DNA from: Brachyspira intermedia PWS/A
GTDB lineage: Bacteria > Spirochaetota > Brachyspiria > Brachyspirales > Brachyspiraceae
Length of the DNA: 64,000 nucleotides
Reading direction: 5' to 3'
Assembly (NCBI RefSeq): GCF_000223215.1
Contig: NC_017243.1
Coordinates: 2,480,001-2,544,000 of the forward strand
The stretch's first letter is position 1, and every line of letters begins with the position of its first letter. Position numbers and translations under genes: made by a program. The notes under the pieces are model-generated. The model was not told where the DNA came from. It did no database searches and was given only the letters and a program-made list of their open reading frames with translations. Below are positions 48,719 through 57,981 of the stretch, in pieces.

Positions 48719-49261
48719 ATGTTATTTTTAGAAAATATAAAATCTCATACTGGCAAAAGAAGAATATACGATATAATATTTTTTGCTTTTTTATCATCAT
48801 TTATTGCAGCAGTTGAAAATATGTTTCCAAGACCTATACCATATTTCAGAATAGGATTTTCTTTTGTTATTGTATTAATGGTTGTAGATGTATTCACTTT
48901 TAAAGAATTATTACTGCTTATATTTATAAAGAATGTTTCTGTTGCTTTAGCATTTGCTTATATATTAACGCCTCCTTTTTATTTGGGATTATGCGGAGGT
49001 ATAACATCAATAATAGTGATGAAATTAATGAGTTATTTCAAAAATACTTTTTCTGTATTCGGTGTAAGTTTAGCCGGTGCTTTAATAAGTAACTTATCTC
49101 AGGCTTTTTTGTCTAAATATTTATTTAAATTACCGGATATAAGATTTTTAATAGTGCCTGTATTTATATTATCACTCATAACAGGAAGCATAGTAGGAAT
49201 TATAACAATGGTATTATGCTCAGATAATTATAAAAAAGGCCTTAATAATCAACAAAATTAA
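48719..49261 (+). CDS. Gx transporter family membrane protein
   Basis: 180 residues with five to six membrane segments. The family's core is FFAFLSSFIAAVENMFPRPI then PYFRIGFS, with GLCGGITSI and SLAGALISNLSQA; this is the family once labelled heptaprenyl diphosphate synthase component I and now called Gx transporter (ECF-like). It probably moves or binds a small molecule, perhaps a quinone precursor or flavin. Last gene of the cdaA operon; the terminator overlaps its stop. Confidence 0.8.
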   Translation: MLFLENIKSHTGKRRIYDIIFFAFLSSFIAAVENMFPRPIPYFRIGFSFVIVLMVVDVFTFKELLLLIFIKNVSVALAFAYILTPPFYLGLCGGITSIIVMKLMSYFKNTFSVFGVSLAGALISNLSQAFLSKYLFKLPDIRFLIVPVFILSLITGSIVGIITMVLCSDNYKKGLNNQQN

Positions 49262-49276
49262 TTATCAAAGCCTTTT
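49233..49276 (+). terminator. Terminator of the cdaA operon
   Basis: AAAGGC..TTAATAAT pairs with ATTATCAAAGCCTTTT. The stop codon at 49259-49261 lies inside the loop side. Confidence 0.7.
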
Positions 49277-49306
49277 GTATTTTACAATTATAATTTATTA
49301 ACTTTA

Positions 49307-50138
49307 TTATTTTGCACTAGGTTCAAAAATAGTATCTTCATTTAATAGATGCTTATACTCTGTAAGATAATAAGCTATAAGTTCATCAAGCTGTTTTGAA
49401 TATTTATTTTTTAAGGCTGGACCCTCAATAGGCTTCCATAACATTTCATGTAAAATTTGAGTTACTACACCCTGAAGAGCTGCAGGAACATTATAATCTC
49501 CAAAATGATTAAAACCTATATTATGCATATGTTCATGAAACATTAAGCCTGCTACATTGGCATATGTTTCACTTTGCTTATAAGTAAAATAATCTCCAAA
49601 TAAAACATCATTTAAACTGCCCCAATTACCTGTGGTTAATCCTATCCACTTACCTGTAGGTATATCATTTTCATTTTGAAGTCCATATCTAAGATATCTT
49701 GATTTACCTTGTTCACCAGTACCAGTACCGACAGCAACATTCATTTTTCTATATATAAAATTATATTTAAGAGAACGTACGCTATCTATTAATTTTTGAG
49801 TATTATATTGTTCTCCATATTGTAAAGTATGTCCGCCATAAGAATCTCCAACAGAAGATTTTAATGAACCTTCTGATGCCTTTACACGTTCAGCAAACTC
49901 ATCAGTATTAACAGCTAATCTCATAAGAGCCATACATACCAATATATACTTTTTTTCCTCTACTGTAATAACAGTACGTTTATTTAAACGGCTATCCACC
50001 TCAAAATTTTCTATACCAACCTGCCAATAAGGATATTTTTTATCAATAGATTCTTTACTATAAACATCAGGCTTTAATGCACCATTATTACAGCTTAATG
50101 CAAATAATGGAAATAAAAACAAACAAAATAAAAATAAT
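49307..50138 (-). pseudogene. Metzincin-like lipoprotein, signal peptide frameshifted
   Basis: The mature part is complete: the zinc site HEHMHNIGFNH matches HExxHxxGxxH of metzincin metallopeptidases, and it carries KYPYWQVGIENFEV and YLRYGLQ as in its neighbour. At the N-terminus, ATG 50138 (GGAG upstream) begins MLKN... in the wrong frame. A run of six A on the minus strand (50128-50133) with one more A gives MLKKLFLFCLFLFPLFALSC, an ideal lipoprotein signal that aligns with the paralogue. Either the gene is off or one base is missing in the sequence. A TTG inside the signal could restart but would give a truncated signal. Confidence 0.8.
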
Positions 50139-50173
50139 TTTTTAACATAATCAACTCCGCTTTCAAGTATTTA

Positions 50174-50950
50174 TTATTTTAAACTAGGATCAAAAATAGT
50201 ATCTTCTAACAACAAATCTTTATATTCAGTATAATAATAAGCTGTAAGCTCATCTAACTGTCTAGCGTATTTATCTTTCAAATCCCCAGATAATATTCTA
50301 TAACCAAGCTGTCTTACTATATCATCAAGAACATAAGCACCAGGATGTCCGAAACCAATATTATGCATATGTTCATGAAACATTAAAGGAGCAAAGTTAC
50401 CTATGTTATTATATGACCAAAGCAGCCAATTAGCATTTACAAAACCAACCCAATCTCCTATAAATATTTGATCTTCCGGCTGAATACCATAACGTAAATA
50501 TCTAGAGTTACCTACAGTTCCAACTCCTCCTGCCTGATTAGCGCTTGTTTTTTCATATATAAAATCATATTTTACCGTACGTATTATTTCAGTTACTCTG
50601 TCAGGATCATATTTGTCTCCAACATTTAAAGTTTTTCCATTATATGAATCACTTACTCCTGAAATTAATTCATCTTTTTTAGATCTTACAGCACCTGAAA
50701 ATTCCTCTGAATTGACAACAATTCTTAAAAGAGCCATTCCTCTTAATATATAACGCTTCTCTTCTACAGTTATAGTAGTATAAGTTTTTTCATTTTGAGA
50801 TATTTGAAATCTGGAAACACTTACCTGCCAATATGGATATTTTTTATTTATAGATTCTTTACTATAATCATCAGGCTTTAATGCATTGTTATTACAACTT
50901 AATATGAATAAAGAAAATAAAAACAAATAAAATAAAAATAATTTTCTCAT
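50174..50950 (-). CDS. Metzincin-like lipoprotein
   Basis: 258 residues. The signal peptide MRKLFLFYLFLFSLFILSC ends in a lipobox Cys. KYPYWQVSVSRFQIS follows, and the zinc site HEHMHNIGFGH (HExxHxxGxxH) sits near residue 190; the C-terminus reads LEDTIFDPSLK. It is a surface or periplasmic lipid-anchored peptidase, or a catalytically altered relative. The site is complete, but I do not see a clear Met-turn. It is tandem with its paralogue (36 bases apart) and directly downstream of two outer-membrane-type genes, forming one probable operon. AAGGAGAA precedes the ATG. Confidence 0.8.
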   Translation of the reverse strand: MRKLFLFYLFLFSLFILSCNNNALKPDDYSKESINKKYPYWQVSVSRFQISQNEKTYTTITVEEKRYILRGMALLRIVVNSEEFSGAVRSKKDELISGVSDSYNGKTLNVGDKYDPDRVTEIIRTVKYDFIYEKTSANQAGGVGTVGNSRYLRYGIQPEDQIFIGDWVGFVNANWLLWSYNNIGNFAPLMFHEHMHNIGFGHPGAYVLDDIVRQLGYRILSGDLKDKYARQLDELTAYYYTEYKDLLLEDTIFDPSLK

Positions 50951-50970
50951 CAATTATTCTCCTTACTATA

Positions 50971-51741
50971 TTAATTATAAGGCAATATTCTTACGCCAAC
51001 TTGAAAACCTATATCAAAACTAGATATAGTTTGTCTTGTTATTTTAGCTATACTTTGATTATTTAACATAGCATTTTTAAAAGACATACCGAAATCGCCA
51101 CCTATATAACCACCCAATACAAGTCCGAATTTTTTATCACTATAAACTTCATAATCTACAGAAAATCTAAGATATGGTATTATAGGAACTTCAAATAAAT
51201 TTTTTATCTGAAATGCATTAAAATCTTCTATATTTTTATTCATATTTTTAGTATCATAATTGATAGAAGCTGACATAGCTCTGGCAAACAGTGGTACTTT
51301 AATTCCAACATTCAAACCAAATGAAAATTTCTTCCAATTAAATTTAGGATATATACCAAATGACATACTTTCAAATGTATATGCATAAACATTTTCATTT
51401 TTCTTATCTGTGCTTATTCTATAAAATGAAAATTCATCATGATTATATCCTAATTCACCTAAAACACTGATACTAAAATCTTTATTTATATCGAATCTAT
51501 ACCCTATATGAACTAAAAAACCCGCATCAAACCCTACACCTGATTTTCTATCCGACTGCTTTATTGCTGATTTTAAATCATTTTCCTGCTGTTGAGTAGG
51601 ATTTTTATTAGTTAAACTATATTGATTTATTCCAATACTTAACCCTAATGGAACAAATACTCCTATTTCAAGACCGCTTTTAGCAAAAAGAGTAAAGCAG
51701 CTTAAAAACATTATTATAAATATATTCAATAATTTTTTCAT
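50971..51741 (-). CDS. Outer-membrane beta-barrel-type protein, paralogue 2
   Basis: 256 residues from ATG 51741; an in-frame ATG 27 bases upstream would spoil the signal peptide MKKLLNIFIIMFLSCFTLFA. The mature protein starts KSGLEIGVFVPLGLSIGI and shows alternating strands with aromatic ends (LGELGYNHDEFSFYRI, IDIGFQVGVRI-type last strand SSFDIGFQVGVRILPYN). This is the look of an eight-to-twelve strand barrel. It shares its start (KSGLE.GVFVPLG) and ending with the next gene upstream. Confidence 0.72.
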   Translation of the reverse strand: MKKLLNIFIIMFLSCFTLFAKSGLEIGVFVPLGLSIGINQYSLTNKNPTQQQENDLKSAIKQSDRKSGVGFDAGFLVHIGYRFDINKDFSISVLGELGYNHDEFSFYRISTDKKNENVYAYTFESMSFGIYPKFNWKKFSFGLNVGIKVPLFARAMSASINYDTKNMNKNIEDFNAFQIKNLFEVPIIPYLRFSVDYEVYSDKKFGLVLGGYIGGDFGMSFKNAMLNNQSIAKITRQTISSFDIGFQVGVRILPYN

Positions 51742-51770
51742 AATTTTCTCTTTATTAATTTTCAACATTC

Positions 51771-52559
51771 TTAATTCATAGGTCTTATCTTAGTACCTAC
51801 CTGTATACCAAAATCCACGCTTGCTATATTTTCTATAGGTGCATCGAGTTGATTATTATTTATTTTTGAACCTTTTATCTGATATCTCAAACCAAAATCA
51901 TAATCAATATATGCCCCTACAACTATATCAAAATTCCTAGATGTATATACTGAATAATCTAAAGTTAATTTCAAATACCCCATTACATTTGAAGTAAAAT
52001 AATCTTTATAATTCTTCGTATCAAGCATCTTTATGGTTTCAGTTGTATAACCCAATGTTGGATTATAACTTGAATTATTAATAGTACCGGATAGAAATAT
52101 TTTCATTCCCACGCCAATACCGAAAGAAAATCTTTTATAATTAACTTTAGGAAGAATACCAATAACAAGACTATCAAAAGTATAATAACGATAATTCTGA
52201 AATTTAAGTACCTGAGACCCTGTATTACTACTATCTTTCAATCTATAATTAAAAGTATCTCTGCTGTATCCAAGCTCTCCCATAAAACTAAAACTAATTT
52301 CTTTATTTAATTCTAATCTATAGCCTGCCTGAAATAAAGCCCCAGCATCATACCCAATATGGGAGGTTCTAGTATTATTTGTAACATATGAATTGTACGC
52401 AGCTGCCTGCTGATTATCCAAGCCTGAAGGAGCTTTGTCATAATAATGAATTCCTATGTTGAAACCTAAAGGAACAAAAACACCCAACTCTAATCCGCTT
52501 TTTGCAAATACCGAATAAGAAAGAACAAATAACACCACTAATATTTTACATAGTTTCAT
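51771..52559 (-). CDS. Outer-membrane beta-barrel-type protein, paralogue 1
   Basis: 262 residues. Signal peptide MKLCKILVVLFVLSYSVFA, then KSGLELGVFVPLGFNIGI, the same opening as the downstream paralogue; LGELGYSRDTFNYRL and the end ASVDFGIQVGTKIRPMN also match. First gene of a probable four-gene operon: barrel, barrel, metzincin lipoprotein, metzincin lipoprotein. Two tandem duplications appear to have produced it. Role unknown; surface exposure likely. Confidence 0.72.
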   Translation of the reverse strand: MKLCKILVVLFVLSYSVFAKSGLELGVFVPLGFNIGIHYYDKAPSGLDNQQAAAYNSYVTNNTRTSHIGYDAGALFQAGYRLELNKEISFSFMGELGYSRDTFNYRLKDSSNTGSQVLKFQNYRYYTFDSLVIGILPKVNYKRFSFGIGVGMKIFLSGTINNSSYNPTLGYTTETIKMLDTKNYKDYFTSNVMGYLKLTLDYSVYTSRNFDIVVGAYIDYDFGLRYQIKGSKINNNQLDAPIENIASVDFGIQVGTKIRPMN

Positions 52560-52724
52560 TGTAACCCTTAATTTTTAAATTCTAATTTTTATAATAACAC
52601 ATATTATAATATTAATCAAACGGTATTATTAGTAAATTAATTAGCAATTTTTATTATTGTAATAATAACCATTATTTTATATAATAAAATTAATCAACAT
52701 TTATAAATAAAAAGATAATAAATT

Positions 52725-53669
52725 ATGGATATATTTTTTGAAGAATACATAAATATAAACGGTATAGAACAATATTTTATACATTACCCTAAAAAATCAA
52801 ATACAACTTTACTATTTTTACATGGCGGCCCGGGAGAAAGCGAATCATATTTTTTATATAAAATGCATTCAAAAACTCAAAATTACAATTTAGTATACTA
52901 TGATCAAAGGGGTACAGGAAAAACTCAAGCAAAAAATAAATCAAAAGATAAAGATATAACTATAGAAAAATTGCTCATAGATTTAAAAGAAACAATTAAT
53001 TATGTTAAATTAAAATATAATTCTAAATACATTATTTTACTTGGTCATTCTTGGGGAAGTGTTTTAGGAATTGAGTTTATAAAAAAATTTCCTAATTTAG
53101 TTTCTGCCTATATTGGTATGGGACAGGTAGTTAATTTCAAAATAGGCGAAAAAACAGGATTTGACTACTGTTATAATATTGTTCAAAAAAGTAACAATCA
53201 AAAATATATAAAAAAAATAGAAAAATTAAAAAATTATCCCTTTATCATAAATAAAAATAATGTATTTGAAATATTTAAAAATTTCAGAGAGATACAAGTA
53301 AAATACAAATTAGCCGGATATTATGAAGGCAATGATAAATTAAATAAAATCATTAAACAAAGTCCTATATATTCATTTAAAGATATGTTTAATTCTAATT
53401 CACTAATACTAAATCAAAACATTATATATTATCTAATTGATTATGATACAACTAAATTCACAAACTTTAATATACCTATGTTTTTTATATGCGGTGCTAA
53501 TGATTGGCAGGTACCAACTGTTGTAGTAAAAGAATACTATAAAAATATAATAGCTCCTGACAAAGATTTATTCATAGTAGAAAATGCAGGACATCTCCTT
53601 AATATAGAAAATACAAAAGATTATAATATTATAGTAGAAGGTATATGCAGCCGAGTAAGCGGAATTTAA
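52725..53669 (+). CDS. Alpha/beta hydrolase, proline iminopeptidase-like
   Basis: 314 residues. Oxyanion motif LFLHGGPGESESYF, then YDQRGTGKTQ, nucleophile elbow GHSWGSVLG with the catalytic Ser, Asp in CGANDWQVP, and His in ENAGHLLN. HGGPG plus DQRGTG is the S33 (prolyl aminopeptidase) pattern. It would cleave N-terminal proline from peptides or hydrolyse related small substrates in the cytoplasm. No signal peptide. Monocistronic, divergent from the barrel operon. Confidence 0.82.
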   Translation: MDIFFEEYININGIEQYFIHYPKKSNTTLLFLHGGPGESESYFLYKMHSKTQNYNLVYYDQRGTGKTQAKNKSKDKDITIEKLLIDLKETINYVKLKYNSKYIILLGHSWGSVLGIEFIKKFPNLVSAYIGMGQVVNFKIGEKTGFDYCYNIVQKSNNQKYIKKIEKLKNYPFIINKNNVFEIFKNFREIQVKYKLAGYYEGNDKLNKIIKQSPIYSFKDMFNSNSLILNQNIIYYLIDYDTTKFTNFNIPMFFICGANDWQVPTVVVKEYYKNIIAPDKDLFIVENAGHLLNIENTKDYNIIVEGICSRVSGI

Positions 53670-53696
53670 TTTTATAAATTTATTAACTAATAATTT

Positions 53697-55286
53697 TTAT
53701 TTAGAAACTGCAGAATATCCCAATTTTCTTGATTCTTCAAAATAATGTTTACTTTTCTCTGTATACTCTTTCATCTTCTCTGCTGTGATAGTTGTAAGTT
53801 TTGCATATTCATCATAAACCAATGATAAATAATAATAACTTTCAGCCAAAACAGAATTAGATTTATTATTTTTAATAGATTTCAAAAAACTATATTCAGA
53901 TTCTTTTAAATCTTTCACCTGTTTTTCTAATTTGTATTTATAAAGAGATGTTATACCGCTGTTATTCAAAAGATAAAAATTATCCTTTTCTAAATTAAGT
54001 CCATGCTTTATATCTTTTTCAGCATTATCTAAACTCTCTATATCATTACAAATTTTATAATCTGTTAAATATAGCCATCCTCTATTTATATAAATAGAAG
54101 TATTATTATTATCTATAGCAAGTGCTTTATTATAATTATCTAAAGACATTTTAAAATATTTTTTATCTCTAGTGTTTTTATACTTTTCATTATAAAGATC
54201 TGAATATATAAGCAATGTACTTAAATCATCTTTATCATTATTATCATTGACTACTTTGTTATAATCATTCAAAGCTAAATTAAAATAATTTTCATTAGAT
54301 GTATAATGATATTTTTTTGTATAAAGAACTGATCTATCTTTTAATGTGTCTGTATTACTATATCCATTAAAACTATTAATATCTATTATTTTATTATAGT
54401 CTTTTAAAGCAGCATCAAAATATTTATCTTCTGAAGTTTCTTCGTATTTTTTATTGAATAGCAATGCCCTACTTTTTAATACGGCTATATTATCATCATC
54501 GAAACTCAATATCTTTGTATAAATATTTATAGCATTATCATCATTTCCATTTTCAACCTCTCTTAAAGCCATAAGAGATAATTCATTTATATTTAAATTC
54601 TCATCATTTTTATTTTTCTTTATAACATTCCAATATACATTATCTGCATTTTTATTGTATTTGTAGTAATTATTTTTTAATACAAGTTTATCTCCGTCAT
54701 TATTTGTATCAATAATATTTTTATCATCATCTAAAGAATTAATAATTCCAGATGTATCTAATTTATTAATACTTTCATTTTTATTATCTTCGTTACCATT
54801 ACCACTATCTTTATTGTCCTTATCAAAGAAACGTACATCAGAATCTGCATTTTCTAATGCTTCAGAATTATTACCCCTAAATAAAAACATAGAAGCAATA
54901 ATAGTAAATACAGTGCCTGCAAATATAATAGCTATAGTTCTAGTATCTACATTTAATAATCCGCTGTTATCTATAATTGAATTGAAACTATTAACATGAG
55001 GAGCAATATATTCCTTATACTTTATCTCTAATAAATAATCTAAATTTTTCTTTATATTATTTCTATTTAGAATATCATTTTTATTGCTTAATTGTGTATT
55101 AGTTTGTATATTATTTTTATATGAATAACTTCTTGAATAAGTATTTGAGTTATATATCCAATAGCATATTCCCGCAATTAATAAAACAAGGAATATAATT
55201 GTTAACATAACACCATTTGAAGAAGATTTTTCTATTGCAGGTTCATAATTTTCTTCAGTTTTTATAAAATTATGCTCTTCTTCCAT
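53697..55286 (-). CDS. Membrane-anchored TPR protein
   Basis: 529 residues. Two hydrophobic helices, GVMLTIIFLVLLIAGICYWI (about 25-44) and TIAIIFAGTVFTIIASMFLF (about 117-136), flank an Asn/Lys-rich segment. After an acidic low-complexity stretch, five or more TPR-like units follow (FDAALKDYNKIIDINS, FNLALNDYNKVVNDNN, FKMSLDNYNKALAIDN). TPR units mediate protein contacts. Brachyspira-type genomes carry many such proteins. No enzymatic domain. Monocistronic. Confidence 0.75.
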   Translation of the reverse strand: MEEEHNFIKTEENYEPAIEKSSSNGVMLTIIFLVLLIAGICYWIYNSNTYSRSYSYKNNIQTNTQLSNKNDILNRNNIKKNLDYLLEIKYKEYIAPHVNSFNSIIDNSGLLNVDTRTIAIIFAGTVFTIIASMFLFRGNNSEALENADSDVRFFDKDNKDSGNGNEDNKNESINKLDTSGIINSLDDDKNIIDTNNDGDKLVLKNNYYKYNKNADNVYWNVIKKNKNDENLNINELSLMALREVENGNDDNAINIYTKILSFDDDNIAVLKSRALLFNKKYEETSEDKYFDAALKDYNKIIDINSFNGYSNTDTLKDRSVLYTKKYHYTSNENYFNLALNDYNKVVNDNNDKDDLSTLLIYSDLYNEKYKNTRDKKYFKMSLDNYNKALAIDNNNTSIYINRGWLYLTDYKICNDIESLDNAEKDIKHGLNLEKDNFYLLNNSGITSLYKYKLEKQVKDLKESEYSFLKSIKNNKSNSVLAESYYYLSLVYDEYAKLTTITAEKMKEYTEKSKHYFEESRKLGYSAVSK

Positions 55287-55368
55287 GCAAAAATCCCGAT
55301 ATTAAGTAGATTATTTATCGGATTGCATTTCATAAAAAAAATAAATATGATAACTTAATCGTATTTTT

Positions 55369-56148
55369 TTAAATCTTATTATTCTCGTAATATTCTTTAA
55401 TCATATTAATAATTTTTTCATTACCTGTATCATAAGCATAATCTAAAGCAGTATTTGAATCATTATCTTCAAAATTTATATTAGGCTTATATTTAAGCAG
55501 AATATCAATTATATTAGTATTTTCTCTAATAATTGCAAACATTAATGAACTTTTACCATCATTACTTGCAATATTAATATCAGCATTATTATCTAGCAAA
55601 ATATTGACAACATCTTCATAACCATTTATAACAGCCTGTATTAACGCAGTATATCCCATATTATTTTGATGATTAATATTAATAGTATCAAGCTCTAATA
55701 TTTTTTTTACTATATCCGTACTCTTAGAAAAACAAGCCTCTATCAATACATTATTACCATCATTATTTACTTGATTAATATTAGCAGCATTTTCCAATAA
55801 AATATTAAAAATATCATAATGTCCCCCAGCAGCGGAAGCCATAAGGGCACTATATCCAAAATTATTCACTATATTTACATCAGCATTATTTTTTATAAGT
55901 AAATCAACTATATCCTTAAATCCATTAAAAGAAGCAATCATCAAAGGAGATATTTTATCACTATCAAGCATGTTAGGATCAATTCCATTATCCAATAACT
56001 CTTTTACTCCTTTATAATCATTCTGCTGAACGTATATAAAAATTTTATCCTCATCTTTATTAATATCATATTTATTAGCACTGCTTATATACTCTGAATA
56101 TAAAAAACTATTAAATATGATAAATATTAAAATTAAATATATTTTCAT
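55369..56148 (-). CDS. Secreted ankyrin-repeat protein
   Basis: 259 residues. A signal peptide of about 18 residues (MKIYLILIFIIFNSFLYS) is followed by about six ankyrin repeats of 33 residues. Units include DKISPLMIASFNGFKDIVDL, FGYSALMASAAGGHYDIFNI and MGYTALIQAVINGYEDVVNI. Ankyrin stacks bind proteins; a periplasmic location is predicted. Target unknown. Confidence 0.82.
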   Translation of the reverse strand: MKIYLILIFIIFNSFLYSEYISSANKYDINKDEDKIFIYVQQNDYKGVKELLDNGIDPNMLDSDKISPLMIASFNGFKDIVDLLIKNNADVNIVNNFGYSALMASAAGGHYDIFNILLENAANINQVNNDGNNVLIEACFSKSTDIVKKILELDTININHQNNMGYTALIQAVINGYEDVVNILLDNNADINIASNDGKSSLMFAIIRENTNIIDILLKYKPNINFEDNDSNTALDYAYDTGNEKIINMIKEYYENNKI

Positions 56149-56252
56149 AACAATATCCGTAATAAATTTACAAATATATATAACGGATTATATAGAATTA
56201 TGTTAAATATTTTTATAATTGACAAAATACACATACAAGGTATAATAAAAAT

Positions 56253-56645
56253 ATGAATACAGCTATATTTGAAATAATAATGTTTAGCCCAATACTAATC
56301 GCCATAAGTTTAATAATTTTATTATTCTTTATTCTTTTATATTATTTTATAAAAATAATAAATGCTCTTTTTATGAAATTCTTTCATATAGACAAAAAAT
56401 TAATAGATAAAGTTCATATAATTTCATTTGTATCCATCAACATATTAATTAGTGCTTATTTTCTAATTAATCTTTTATATAAAATAAATACTTATGGAAC
56501 AGATTTAAATACATTTATGGATAAAGATAATCAAGTGTATCTTGGAAATATAATATTTACTTTTTCTTTGATATTAGAAAGTATAATTATTTCTATTATT
56601 TGTATTTTTCTAAATAAATTTAAATTATTTAGAAACGGTTTTTAA
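56253..56645 (+). CDS. Small membrane protein
   Basis: 130 residues with three hydrophobic segments: PILIAISLIILLFFILLYYF, IISFVSINILISAYFLINLL and IIFTFSLILESIIISIICIF. No motif recognised. Its end overlaps the convergent ankyrin gene by 21 bases. No clear ribosome-binding site. Confidence 0.5.
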   Translation: MNTAIFEIIMFSPILIAISLIILLFFILLYYFIKIINALFMKFFHIDKKLIDKVHIISFVSINILISAYFLINLLYKINTYGTDLNTFMDKDNQVYLGNIIFTFSLILESIIISIICIFLNKFKLFRNGF

Positions 56646-57200
56646 ATAATCTGCTGCTTCTTTCTGCTCTTTACGAATGGCAAATTCTAAAGCTCTCTCT
56701 CCATCTTTATTTTTATGCTCTATATCTGCCCCATTTTCTATTAATAATTTCATTGTTTCAATATCATTTACACCAGCAGAAAACATTAAAGGCGTTACAA
56801 GCTTAAAATTTTTAACATTAACATCAGCACCGGCTTCAACTAATGCCTTAATAATATTATATTCTTTTGTAAGACATGCATAAAGCAATGCAGAAAATAA
56901 AGGCTTATCTCTTAAATTGACATCAGCACCGCTGTCTATTAAATACTCAGCTATTTTTACTTGCTTCTCTGCACAGGCAAACATTAAGGCTGTTATTCCT
57001 GTTCTACTTCTTGCATTTAAATTAGCCCCTTCTTCTACTAAAAGTTTGGCTATATCAAAATAACCTTTCTTAGCACAAATCATAAGTAATGTAAATTTAG
57101 ATTCTTCATCTCTAGCATCTACCAAAGTATTATCAGATGCTAAACATTTTTTAACATTATCTATATCATTATTTTTTACATACTCAACTATATCAGACAT
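56625..57200 (-). CDS. Cytoplasmic ankyrin-repeat protein
   Basis: 191 residues, no signal peptide. Five ankyrin repeats: ESKFTLLMICAKKGYFDIAK, TGITALMFACAEKQVKIAEY, PLFSALLYACLTKEYNIIKA, KLVTPLMFSAGVNDIETMKL and DGERALEFAIRKEQKEAADY. It probably binds other proteins. It lies 31 bases after the ABC permease gene on the same strand in the direction of transcription, so the three minus-strand genes may be one unit. Confidence 0.8.
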   Translation of the reverse strand: MSDIVEYVKNNDIDNVKKCLASDNTLVDARDEESKFTLLMICAKKGYFDIAKLLVEEGANLNARSRTGITALMFACAEKQVKIAEYLIDSGADVNLRDKPLFSALLYACLTKEYNIIKALVEAGADVNVKNFKLVTPLMFSAGVNDIETMKLLIENGADIEHKNKDGERALEFAIRKEQKEAADYLKTVSK

Positions 57201-57231
57201 TTTGATAAAGCCCTTTTAATAAAATCAAAAA

Positions 57232-57939
57232 TTATTGCCATTTATAAGATTCTACAAACATAGTAGATATTGATATACAGGCAACAGCCCAAATTAAAAA
57301 GAATATAACATTCTGTATATCTATCATACCTTTAGTAAAATCAGAAAAGTATGTAGTTATAGAAATAGCATTCAATATCTTGCTTGCTCCTGTAAACATT
57401 TCACTAAGCCAATTTATTATATAGGCAAATATCCCCATAGATACGCCCAAAATAGCAGCTACTAACTGACTTTTAGATATACTTGTTGCTATAAGTCCTA
57501 ATCCAAGTATAGCAGTACCTAAAAGAAATAATCCTAAATATCCACTGAATATTACTCCTATATCAGGCTTACCAAATACCATAAGAAGTATAGGATAAAC
57601 AAAAGTCATAGCAAGCAATGATATATATACTACTAATACAGATAAATATTTTCCTATAACATATTGAAGCGAAGTAATAGGTGCTGTCATTATAAGTTCA
57701 AAAGTTCCTGAAGCTCTTTCTTCTGCTATAAGTTTCATACAAAGAATAGATAAGAATAATATTGTAAAAAACCCAATATTATACATAGTGTTTTCCATAA
57801 CAGCCAATCTGCTATAATAAATTTCTATAGTAAAAAAGTATCCTGTCAAAGCAAGATATATAAATCCCAATATATAGTATAATGGCGATACATAAAAAGA
57901 TTGAATTTCTCTTGAAAATACAACATATATATTTCTCAT
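57232..57939 (-). CDS. ABC-2 type permease (GldF-like)
   Basis: 235 residues with six membrane segments. The family pattern is a start like YVVFSREIQSFYVSPLYYIL, then LCMKLIAEERASGTFELIMTAPI (the ABC-2 coupling region) and SISKSQLVAAILG. It forms a transporter with the ATPase encoded just upstream, 42 bases apart. Relatives export polysaccharides or lipids or take part in gliding (GldF). The substrate is unknown. Confidence 0.82.
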   Translation of the reverse strand: MRNIYVVFSREIQSFYVSPLYYILGFIYLALTGYFFTIEIYYSRLAVMENTMYNIGFFTILFLSILCMKLIAEERASGTFELIMTAPITSLQYVIGKYLSVLVVYISLLAMTFVYPILLMVFGKPDIGVIFSGYLGLFLLGTAILGLGLIATSISKSQLVAAILGVSMGIFAYIINWLSEMFTGASKILNAISITTYFSDFTKGMIDIQNVIFFLIWAVACISISTMFVESYKWQ

Positions 57940-57981
57940 TTATATTAACCTCTTATTAATTGTTTATCTATTTTATATTTA

